In this document: piece after piece, positions 21,773 to 31,700 of the stretch
Layout of the letters: the number at the start of each line of letters is the position of its first letter
Numbering within the stretch: position 1 is the stretch's first letter
Source of the DNA: Pyrrhosoma nymphula
Lineage: Eukaryota > Arthropoda > Insecta > Odonata > Coenagrionidae
Length of the DNA stretch: 64,000 nt
Assembly (NCBI GenBank): GCA_963573305.1
Contig: OY754339.1
Span: 8,417,941 to 8,481,940, forward strand
Reading direction: 5' to 3'
Notes under the pieces: model-generated
Seen by the model: only the letters and a program-made list of their open reading frames with translations
Told to the model about the DNA's origin: nothing
The model's database searches: none
Position numbers and translations under genes: made by a program

Positions 21773-23250
21773 GAATTTCACCCCCTTGGTTTATATCTTT
21801 ACACCCGTGTGCGTGACAGCGTACAACTTAATTTGTGCATTTTCGCAGTGATTGATGAGAAGAAAATAGGATGGGATTGTGCACGATAGAACGGGATAGA
21901 ATAGGGCGGAATAAAATAAATAGGGCATAACCAACATGACGGTCGATGCGTTACATGTTTTTGACGTCATTCCGTCATGGCGACATCGCAGTGATCGCGA
22001 CCCACGTCTGCAATCTCCTCCTCGGGAGTTCACACCCCTAGGGCCGAGAGGACTCACCCTCGAACCGCCTCCTCACATCGCACACACGGAACTCAAATCG
22101 CTTCCTCAGAGCAGCGTTCACCTTCATCGTCGACGCAGCGTTTTCCGGTCCGAACTTTCCGACAACTGCTTTCGACTTTTGCCCCCGACCAACTCGCACT
22201 CGTTTAGACCCCATTGACGGATAAAAACCGAAGCTTTTGGTAATCGGGGCGGGTTGCCTGCTGCCCCTCGCCCACATCAGGGTCCCGGATGAAAAGGGGA
22301 GGAGACCGGGAGAGGGAATAAAGGAGAGTGAGGAACGGGGTTGGGTCTGCTATAGTGGTGGGAGAGGAGCAGTTTCTTTATTCGATTCGTTGTGAGCTCG
22401 AGAACATGACGTACATCCGGTGATGTAGCCAGGGGGGTGCCATGGAGACCGGACATCCCCAGAAATTTTGAATTTATTTTAAAAATGAAGGGCACCCACA
22501 GAGAAAATTATATTAGTTTTTTTTATTACTAAGAATGCTGTATTCATTTGCTCTTCAACTTCCATAACTTTTTACACACGTCTGTTATTTTTTTAAACAA
22601 AAAACTTTAAAAATTCCTGTTGCTTCTGCAATTGGTTGGTCTACATTTGATTTTTGTCTGCAATTTTAGCAAGGTTTTTTTTTAGAGGTTTCAGGTTTTC
22701 ATGAACTCTGTTACATACCTTTACGTTAAAAAATATGTCACGATATGTTATGATAAAATGCGGAGGATGGGCGTGGAATGCTTTAAGGTCCATATGCTTC
22801 TTGAGAATGAATTCACGTTTCGGTGATGTTGTGAAGATTGATGTGCTGGATTAGTAAAAATGTTAGAGAAAAATATTCTAGTATTCCTTGTTACACTTGC
22901 TGCATTTCTCATTGTTGTATTAAGTTGATGTGCATAATAGTAAATGAAAGGTGCATTATTATAGATTGCTTATATTTTTTCTTGAACTGCTTTTTTGCCT
23001 TTCATGAAATTTGCACCATCTAATGTCTGAGGTATAAGTTTTTGTCCATTTCCTTAATTATGCCTGATTTTTATAAAATACATACAAATATGCAAATTTC
23101 AGTTTAATTTTCTAGAATAAAGAATCCTCAAGAAAAACTATCGCTACTCGATCCCGGGCTTTTGAGGTGGGATGCTAGTACTTTAGTCACCACAGTAACG
23201 CGACCCTCAAACATATTTTTTCCTAATGTTTCACGAGTTTCGCACAACAT
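21773..23250. other. No gene; one tRNA-like segment
   Basis: About 22010-22330 is locally GC-rich with frames open on both strands (21936-22217 plus, 22038-22277 minus) and no recognised domain. A tRNA-like segment lies at 23150-23215 on the minus strand (TGAGGGTCGCGTTACTGTGG at the start and CCCGGGATCGAGT as a weak B box), probably a SINE fragment. Confidence 0.45.
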
Positions 23251-23794
23251 TTAAGTACGTTCGGTGGTTTCACTCTTAACTTAATGGGAATTCGATGAAA
23301 CTTGCTCTGGAAGCATTAATAATGTTTTCCCAAAGCTACCTGAATTTTTTCAAAATTATTTACCGCAGATTTCTTAGGATATTTGATGTGGAAGTGGGCA
23401 TGAAATTAGATAGGTTCTTATGGGAACGCGAGGTGCGACTAGCTTTATTCATCGAAAAGAACCTTTTTCTAGTTAAGAATAAAAAAAACAAACATAATTC
23501 AAATCATCAATATAATAATGTATGAAAACCCTTTGATAAACTTTATTTTTAATATTTTTCTTTTTCTTATTCTTAACTAGAAAAAAGTTCTTTTTGATGA
23601 ATTAAGCTACTCCTACCTTGTGTTCCCATTAAGAACCCATGTAATTTTTTGTCTTCTTCTCAATCAAATTCCTTAAGTAATCTGCGGTAAATAATTCTGA
23701 ATAAAATCAGGTGGATTTAAGACAACATAAGTAATGCTTCCAGCAAGTTTCGTCGAATTCTATTAAGTTGAGTGAAACCTCCGAACCTCCTTAA
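23251..23794. mobile_element. Foldback element with ~225-bp inverted arms flanked by TTAA
   Basis: The left arm (TTAAGTACGTTCGGTGGTTT, then CACTC) and the right arm (reverse complement TTAAGGAGGTTCGGAGGTTT, then CACTC) pair over most of the 544 bp, through to CTAGTTAAGAATAA near the centre. TTAA is present at both extremes (23251-23254, 23791-23794), as in piggyBac-type target duplications. The arms differ at many positions, so the copy is old. No ORF is supported. Confidence 0.65.
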
Positions 23795-24162
23795 GTAATC
23801 TTTCTTTTTCTCATCCCTTTTTTTCTAATTATACGTTTTGGTACAAATGACCTCAGTTTCCGTTCACCTATCTAAGTAACCAGTACAGAATCGGAAGCTA
23901 CACACTAAGCTAACAATAAGATTGCTGGAAATATTCAGAGAAATCGAATTTCGGTATGACACCGAGGATGTTATTACAACCTCGCCCTTTATATCTAGAA
24001 CTGATATTAATGACAAAACGATAGAGATAGATTCACTCTCGAATTTGTGCGAAGTGCAAAACTCCTTTCCTCGCCGTACTTTCCACGCACCATCTACTAT
24101 GACTAGTACCAAAACATAGCGAAACACATGGACATTCCTCTCACATTTAATTCACATTAGTC

Positions 24163-24238
24163 TTAATGCCGACCAAGGTCTCGTCGCTGGGCGACACCTG
24201 ATGATGTCGCCCAGCGACGAAACCTGGGTCGGAATTAA
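24163..24238. repeat. Penelope-type terminal hairpin
   Basis: 33-base arms (24163-24195 and 24206-24238) with a few mismatches enclose ACCTGATGAT. The right arm reads GTCGCCCAGCGACGAAACC and then TGGGTCGG. CTGATGA followed by a short hairpin and CGAAACC is the recurrent terminal motif of Penelope-like elements, which are known to carry hammerhead ribozyme motifs. Confidence 0.55.
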
Positions 24239-26348
24239 AATTATTTATGTGGAACGAACGAAGTATTTTTCTTTTCAATCATGAAGGAGTTCCATAAAGT
24301 TACGCCTCAGACCATTAACTTCACATTAGTCCTTTCTCTCTTCCAATTCCTTTTCGCCAATCCCCGCTTTTTTCATGGCTGGTGTCAAAACATGTACTGC
24401 CACATGATCATGCGGTGACTCATAGTGTAACATATAGATGCATGTATAAGCTAGACCCAATAGTTTACGGAATTCCGCAAGTGCTACTTAGAACACGAAT
24501 AGGCAGTGTGTAGATAAGCAAGGGTTACCGAAACTCTTTCAAAGTTGATTCCACAAATAGTTAGTTCCACAAATAAGAAATTCTGGGAGATCTTGTAACA
24601 ATTAAAGTAACAACTATAGTGAAATTTGCATTATGCAGTAGTGATAATCATTAATGTGCAGTTTTATCAAAATAGAGTTAAGTTTACAAAAAAACACGAA
24701 TTTTTAGATGAGTTAAAGTGATTACCAAAGGAATATAATTGAAATTAGCTGAGAGCGCATTTATTTCTAAAATGCTTCAACATAATTGCAAAATATCTCG
24801 AGACAAATATGCGACTGTTAATAGATTACCCTGCTGGGCGGATGAAAACTAAATGTGAAAAAAAATCATCGTTTTCAATCAAGCTTGGTTGACCTCCAAT
24901 ATTTCAAATAAAAACGAAGTGATGAACGTAATTTCAATGGTTAACTTGCAGAATGTCTTGAGTATTATGAGATAGACATGAATTGTTTATCAAATGTCAC
25001 TAGTTTTGTCACAATAAATTAAAATATGAGTAACATTTCGATTCTTTGGTGACAAAAAAAGAATATTTTTAATCTAATACTAAATATGAGGTAATACTGG
25101 CATTAGTAGCATTCTGCGAAATGTTGCGCAAGTATATTCAAAATTGATTCAAGTCTATTGAATCCTTAGAAAAGAAAACGTATTTAAATCAACTAAAATT
25201 TTATTTGCTTACATATTCTCTGATATCAGAGGAAAATGGTGCGAAAAATAATGAATAAATAAATAAATATGGCCAGCGTCTATTTATATTTTTAAAGAGA
25301 AAATATTACTCAGAAATAATGTACAACGTGAGAATCATGTTTGTTTTGGGGACATTCCACGTTGATTTTAGAACAGCGAGTTTTCCTTGACCTCTACGAT
25401 TTCAGCTAAATTCGCCGGGCGTACTATATACCGTTTTAATACATTTTTGGCCATTTACTACATTTGGCCGAATTGTGTTACAAAATCGCATCCGTTGCCT
25501 AGTTACGGGAGTTTGAAAAATGGAGTTTCATTTGGAATTCTGCGATATGGAGACATTGCATCAACATCATTGTTGTAGTTTGGTTCTAATTGGAGATGAT
25601 GAGGACAAATGAAACGCAAGATAACGCGTTAAGAAGGAAACCGGGAAGGAGAAAATGGAATCTTTGAAGTTGACGATCTCCGTTAACGCTTCCACTAGAT
25701 CGTAATGCGCCCGTATGAACCCTGACGGAAATTCCCCAATGAGAATTCATTAGAATATTGGGAAAATGCAAGGGTAAAACTGAAAATTTCTTAGAAAAAT
25801 TAACTTTCTAAGGAAATGCCCTAACATTATAGGGGATTTTTTCCTAGAACGTTTTTCCTTAGAAATTACTGTCTTCAGGCAGCAAATTCCCTAGCACAAA
25901 ATGCTACTTAAAAGAAAACTTTAAGGCATAGAAAAATTACACCAGCAATTGCATAGAGTGCAGTGTACATTGCGCAGAGTAAAAATATATATTCATAAAA
26001 AGAAATAAAATATTCTGCATAATTTCTGTTTTACAACCATAGAGTTATCAAAATGAATTATACGGAGGCTAACAAAATATTTCTCAGTGAAAAAAGGTGT
26101 GCAACCATTATAAAAAAATCACCCCTCACAGTCAACTACACTAGGCGTAAAATAATCACTGCCCTAAGCCACTGCAACCCACTTTCAAAAGCATTTCCCA
26201 TGGAAAATGCTTTCTAGGGAAATTGTTCCCTAGAGGTATGTTTTCTAGGGAAATCGGGGGTTCAATTTTCTGGGGAATTTTCCGAAAGCATTGGACTCAC
26301 GGTTGAAGTTGAAGCTTACGTGGACGCTAATTTCAAACCGTCCTACAC
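24239..26348. other. No recognised gene
   Basis: AT-rich sequence with no open frame above about 65 codons and no recognised repeat, apart from local CCCTAGA/TCTAGGG inverted motifs around 26190-26260. Confidence 0.6.
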
Positions 26349-26984
26349 CAATCTAATGCCTGTTGCTCACGGTAACATTTTCGGTAAAACGTTTTATAAT
26401 ATTGACTTATTTTTTAAAAATGAGCTTGATAACGATAAAACAGTTTTGTAAAACCTAGTTTTGTAAAACGTTTTACGGAATGGGACAGGTTCTATTTCCA
26501 TAAAACCGTTTGATGCAACAACCAATGAGATGTTCCGCTCATCGCGTTGATAATCTCGTAACCATGGGAATCCAAACAAGGAAAAAGTAAACAAACATGG
26601 CTGGAAGTTCATGGAACTATCAATTCATGACAATTATTGCTATTAACTCTTTCGCCTGATCATTCATACTCTCATATATTAAGCACAATAAGAGCGTAGA
26701 CGTATAAACAAAGCCTTAATGCCGTTGAGGGTGATCAGAAAGTAAGTAAATATACAATACGTATAGTTTTTAACTTAACAGTCATCCAAAAGAGAGTGCA
26801 TTTACCACTTCACGTGTTCGCAAAGATTCTCATAGATGGCAGATCGGTCAACATTGCTGTTTTATGAATAGTTTTACCGTGAACAAGAAAGTACGTTTTT
26901 CGTACGATTCTTAAAAGTTTCAATATTTTTTAAAAAACACACTTTTATAGAAAATGTTCCCGTGAGCAACAGGCATTAGGATTG
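26349..26984. mobile_element. Non-autonomous inverted-repeat element
   Basis: CAATCTAATGCCTGTTGCTC, then ACGGTAACATTTTC at the left end, is matched by the complement of the right end (CAATCCTAATGCCTGTTGCT, then CACGGGAACATTTTC). The length is about 636 bp, with no coding capacity. The exact boundary and the target duplication are uncertain, because the inverted match continues to the outermost bases compared. Confidence 0.6.
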
Positions 26985-28839
26985 AATGTATGATAATGGT
27001 GATGCATATACTCATTGAACATGCCCCATATGCCATCTACCTCAATGTTAGGGAGGACAATCGGGGGTCAGGATTGCTCTTGTAGAGGTGTAGCTGTGAC
27101 GTAGGTGACGGTTTGGGAACATCGTTAATGTGGGCGGAGTGGGTGGAACTTTCTGGCATTCTCTTTCCCTACCCCCCCATGGTTCCTCTTCTCCATCCTA
27201 ACCCCTATTTGCGACCCCCTTACCCCAGTAGAGACGATCCTTTCGCTTCCATCCCCTCCATACCTTGCTCCTTCCTCCTCTCCCCAGGGTGCCGTCTTCA
27301 GGGTTTCGTGGGAGGAGGAGGAGGAATAGGGGTGGTCGTAGTAAGCCTGCTACATTCCCAAATTGAGTTCGCGTAGCTTCTTTATTCGGAAAGAATAAAC
27401 ATTGATTGAGGGCTCGTTTCTTTTACTTCTTCTTCCTTGGGGGAGGTGGGGAGCGGTGTTTTGTGGGGTTGGAAAAAGAAAGAGGCAGAGAGAAGAAATA
27501 ATATAAAAAAAATAAACGAAAGCTTGAGTCGGAAGTCGGTCTCGGGAGCTCACGTGGTTGAACAAAATGGCGGTCGTGATAGGGTGACGTAATGGCGGAG
27601 GAGAGGGTTGTCATGGCGACCGGTCTTATTTTGGAAGGAGGAGGAGGAGGGAATCTTCATCGTGTTTCCCTTCCCATACTCCCCTTCTCCCCCAGAGAAA
27701 AAAAAGCCGCAAATCGGGTGACGATGGCCTATAACGTGACTTATCGGCCAGTTTCTTTTTTACTCCTATTTTGTTCCTCGAGGTTTTCCTGAAAGGAATC
27801 GGGGAAAGAAACTTGGCCTTGGCTCTGAATGTCTTGGGGAAACATTTCGCGCCCGAGAAAAAAAGTCGTGAAAAAGAAGTGAGGAAGATGGGACTATCGG
27901 GGTATTTTCGCCAAATGCTAAATGCATCCAATAAATAGAGTGAAGAAGGAAACGACGACGACGGTCTGAATGAGAAGAACGGTGGCGCGGGGAAGAATAA
28001 ATAGCGCCTCCACACACAACCTGAATGTGATACGCCGCCATTGAATTCGCAGTCTATTACTCTGCAGAGATTGCTGGGACGTGACATCAATACGTTCCGT
28101 GGAGGAAATTAAAGAAACGGCGACCACGGTAACTGACTGGTTCCCAAAGACGTGTGATCATCATTTTTTTTATTTCGCTATCCAGAAGCCGTTAGTCAAA
28201 CTACGACCATAAGACCTATCTTGGAGATTTCCAATCTGTGTTATTACAAGGAAAAAAAATCAGCCCATTTATTCAGAAAAAAATCCTGTGTGTATTAAAG
28301 TTACGTGTGGATGATAAATTCTGATTTTTATAGGATTATAAAGTTTCGATTTTTTTAAATTCTGCCCAAATACACGAACTCGTTTGGTCGAGTTTTTTCA
28401 ACAAAATATTTGCGACAAAATTTGATAAAAACGTTCACTTTGGGATATTGGCTTCACTGAATCACACACGTGTTATAAAAGTAGTACTATACCGAAGCGC
28501 CAATGAGAATAGAGGGAAAGTTCGCAGAGTCTGGACACCGGGTCGCTTCAAAAATGCCGGGAAAACGAGTGTTTTTGATGTTTTTCACTTTTCTACTTCT
28601 CACGTTCTTCTCTTTGAAGTGGGCGGTGTGAGGAACTCAATCGGTCCTCGGACGTCGCCAAGGTATGAACGGACATAACCCCATCCGTGGCCTTCCACCT
28701 TATATTACAAGAGTCTCGTCATGGGAAACCCTTGTGTGAACGGCCGTCTCTCAACCCTCGATCGAACGCGAAATGGTATCGGTTAGAGGGGCCATCTGTC
28801 TGTGGATATTTACAAAGGGTCTGGAGACGAATAAGGGAT
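26985..28839. other. GC-richer stretch, no recognised gene
   Basis: 27050-27700 is strand-asymmetric (pyrimidine-rich and then purine-rich). It includes AAAATGGCGGTC (27564-27575) and further ATGGCG motifs around 27591-27620, similar to YY1-type sites found near some promoters. A 154-codon minus frame (27626-28090) and several overlapping frames are open here but have simple composition and no recognised domain. An untranslated first exon or CpG-rich promoter is possible but not supported. Confidence 0.4.
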
Positions 28840-29409
28840 TTAAGGTGTTTTGAGCAGCGAGATAGATCCCTAGTCATAGTGGAGACCATATTCAAATTTC
28901 ATTCTTTGATTTCAGCGTCTGTAAGAAGTATGAACATAAATATCGTAATATTAATGGCGCAAATATTTAGCTATATATGCCCACAAATCTCAGTAATTAA
29001 ATAAATAAAGCTACATAGGTATCTAACTTGACTCATTTTTTCCCGCCGTACGGCTGAAAATCCTTCAAAACAGCAGGTTTTTTTTTTGCGATTCTGTAAA
29101 CGTTAATGTGATGAGTAATGGATTATTTTTTATAAATAATTGAGAAAACATTCAATCTATACACCGTTAGTTTTTTGACGAAATCTAGGTGTTATAAATT
29201 CCTATTTCCTTCAATATTCTCCCTCTGGAGCGCTCAGCCGTAATCTATCCCATGTAAAACAGCTTAGATGTTTAGGCTAATTGCTCGAAAAGTAGTTCGG
29301 AAACGGGTTGATATTTTTATATCATTTGAAAGATGAGAGTTGCTTCTTTAAAATGAGGAAAAATTTATCAAATCTTAGGTGAAGTGATTTTTCGCTGCAA
29401 CTACCTTAA
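28840..29409 (+). mobile_element. TTAA-flanked non-autonomous element, copy 1
   Basis: Begins TTAAGGTGTTTTGAGCAGCG and ends with the complement of TTAAGGTAGTTGCAGCGAAA, so short terminal inverted repeats and TTAA at both ends are visible over 570 bp. The interior contains CCTAGTCATAGTGGAGACC and a segment shared with the copies near 9.6-10.1 kb and 37.9 kb. TTAA ends suggest a piggyBac-type mechanism. No transposase is encoded. Confidence 0.65.
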
Positions 29410-29829
29410 GGATGATGAAGGTAGTCATGAGTGAAGGAAGTAGAACGGAGGTTTCAAACCCTCACCTGGGATGAAAGTGGATGATCTAGTTGATCTAGTC
29501 TTGTCGGGTGTGGCACCAGGTTAAGCTTTCCACGACCTACGTTTCGACGAGTCACTCGCTCGTCTGCTTCGGGGCGAAATGGTCCTCAAACGTGTGAGAA
29601 CAACTCTGAAAAGATTGAAAGCGCTCGAAAAAGATCGACAAAAGCCGACCAATCAAAATCCACCTGAATGGCCAACGTATAGATTATTTAAATCCGGCAA
29701 ATACTCAACCTTGAGCTCAAGTTTCAGTTTCGGGGATGATGACCGAGTGGCCAGGTGAACGCCCAATTTACAATGCAGGCGCAATATTAAGTGATGCGCA
29801 ATGAAGCGCTAGTGTTAACGAGGAATGCG

Positions 29830-30010
29830 AAATCATTTAATCGAAGTATGCACTTGAATATTATTGCGGAATTCCATAGAGTAAAAATCATTCACCTTGA
29901 CCGGTACTCGAACCTGGATCTCTAGATTACGCGTCGAATGATATACATTGTCAGTTATGAGAGGTTATTTTTCCTTTGTGGAATTTCGCACTTCTGCGCA
30001 CTTGCGGGTG
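29830..30010. repeat. SINE-like repeats in divergent orientation
   Basis: On the minus strand a B-box-like GGTTCGAGTACCGGTC (29899-29914) is followed by TTTTTACTCTATGGAATTCC and GCAATAATATTC. The plus strand at 29965-30010 carries the same body (CTTTGTGGAATTTCGCACTT) in the opposite direction. The same body recurs at 30830-30900. This points to two copies of one tRNA-derived SINE family, head to head. Confidence 0.5.
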
Positions 30011-30179
30011 GTTCTGTGAAGGTAATACAACCGTGGGTATTATCAAAATTTGTGAAAAGATCGAACGCCTCATTATTTTCTGTTGGTTCAACACCTTGTG
30101 GACGGTGGCGCTAAGCGCACGCTTTAGACTGATTTTGTAACATTTTTTCTAAGGTCAGCACTCTTGAAGATATTACGCC

Positions 30180-30753
30180 TGAAGGTAGTTTGAGCGAAAA
30201 ATCACTTCACCTAGAATTTGATGAATTTGGCCTCATTTTAAAGAAAAAATCTCATCTTCCCAATGACATCAAGATATCAACCCCTTGCCGAACTACTTTT
30301 CGAGCAATTTGCCTAAAAATATATAAGCCGTTATACATGGGATAGATTATGGCTGTGCGCTCCAGAGAGAGAATATTAGCCAAATCAGGAACTTCTATCA
30401 CCTTAGATTTCGTCGAAAAAGTAACGGTGTGTACTTTGCATGTTTTACCAACTATTTATAAAAAATAATATATTACTCACCGCAGTAAATTTTACAGAAT
30501 CGCAAAAAAAACCTGCTGTTTTGAAGGGTTTTCAGCCGTACTGCGGGAAGAAATGAGTCAAGTTAGATACTTATGTAGCTTTATTTATTTAATTACTGAG
30601 AAGTTTGGTCATATATAACTATTTCATTGCACCATTAATATTACAATATTTATTTCATACTTCTTACAGACCCTGAAATAAAAAAATAAAAATTTGAATA
30701 TGGTCTCCATTATGACTAGGGCTCAAACTATCTCGCTGCTCAAACCGCATTAA
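30180..30753 (-). mobile_element. TTAA-flanked non-autonomous element, copy 2 (inverted)
   Basis: An inverted copy of 28840-29409. Its outer end (reverse complement) is TTAATGCGGTTTGAGCAGCG, and its inner end is TGAAGGTAGTTTGAGCGAAA, in which TTAA has become TGAA. The two copies align along their length, including GGTCTCCATTATGACTAGGG against its complement. Together they form a 1.9-kb inverted pair around SINE sequence. Confidence 0.65.
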
Positions 30754-30769
30754 GTGCCCTCGAAATTCG

Positions 30770-30910
30770 ACAGGGGAGAAGGGCACCTTGGCAGCTTAAA
30801 TTGCTAAAGTGAAATAATGAAGGATCTGGGTTCGAGTATTGTTTAAGGCAAATGACTTTTACTCTGTGAAATTTCGCAAATATGTGCACTTGTGGGTGGA
30901 TCCGTGACCG
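30770..30910 (+). repeat. SINE-like repeat copy
   Basis: Contains GATCTGGGTTCGAGTATTG (B-box-like) followed by GACTTTTACTCTGTGAAATT and TCGCAAATATGTGCACTTG, matching the minus-strand copy at 29840-29915 and the body at 29965-30010. Confidence 0.5.
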
Positions 30911-30944
30911 TAATATCGTGGCTTATCCCGGTATCCAAAAGTTT

Positions 30945-31700
30945 TAATTTGAATTTAGTGTAAATGTAAATTTCAAAGCTATGGCTTGTAAAATATCACA
31001 GCGTATTACATTCGGACCTATGCAGTAGATATAAACGGCATGTGCAAGCGAAAGGTCAAGAGTTCGTCCCAAGACCGTGAACGAGCAATGCAAATCACGT
31101 TATTTAGGTTGAAAGTACTCGAATTTTGAGCGAATGTAACTTTCAAAGGGACCGATTTGATAAAAAACACTTCGTCACATTCATGCTATTAAAGTGGCGA
31201 GTACAGTAGGCTTCCAATTATCTGGATCAATTGGGACCGGATCCCATCTGGATAATCAAATATCCGGATAAATGGATAACTCACAAAAAAAATGTATTTT
31301 CTTTAGAAACTTCTTCATGTATTCGCTTCGGATTGATTTAAGACCAATAAAGAAATATATGTGATGTAACCATTAACTGTCAAACGAAATCAACTCTATA
31401 AATGAAACAATACACGTTTCAAATAGTCTATTGCCGTGACAGTAAAAAGCCGATTTTCGAGGATTTTTTTTCCCTAAAAACGATCCGGATAATTGGCGGT
31501 CCGGATAGTTGGAGTTCGGATAATTGGAGTTTTACTGTACTCGAATATTGTGCAAATGTAGCCTTCAAAGGTTTCGGTTAGGAAAAAAACAGATAGGGCT
31601 ATATTCAGGACCATACGGTATCTGCGTATACGGCTTGCACAGACGAGAGGTTAATGGTTCATCCCGCGTTCACCCGAGAAACGCGATATCCGAGGATAGC
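30945..31700 (+). repeat. Tandem tRNA-like repeat units split by a pogo-like MITE
   Basis: Similar units occur at 30945-31100, 31105-31200 and 31540-31690. Shared pieces are GAATxTxGxGxxAATGTAxxxTTCAAAG, GGACCxTxxxGTA, then CGGCxTGxxCA, then GAxAGGTxAxxxGTTCxTCCC, the last resembling a tRNA B box. The third unit is interrupted from the second by the TA-flanked MITE at 31204-31537. This is probably a dimeric or tandem SINE. Confidence 0.45.
31204..31537. mobile_element. pogo/Tigger-like MITE
   Basis: Begins CAGTAGGCTTCCAATTATCT (then GGAT) and ends with the complement of CAGTAAAACTCCAATTATCC, flanked by TA (31202-31203 and 31538-31539). The repeated CCGGATAATTGG subterminal motif is the hallmark of pogo/Tigger elements of the Tc1-mariner superfamily. 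At 334 bp it encodes nothing. Confidence 0.85.
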
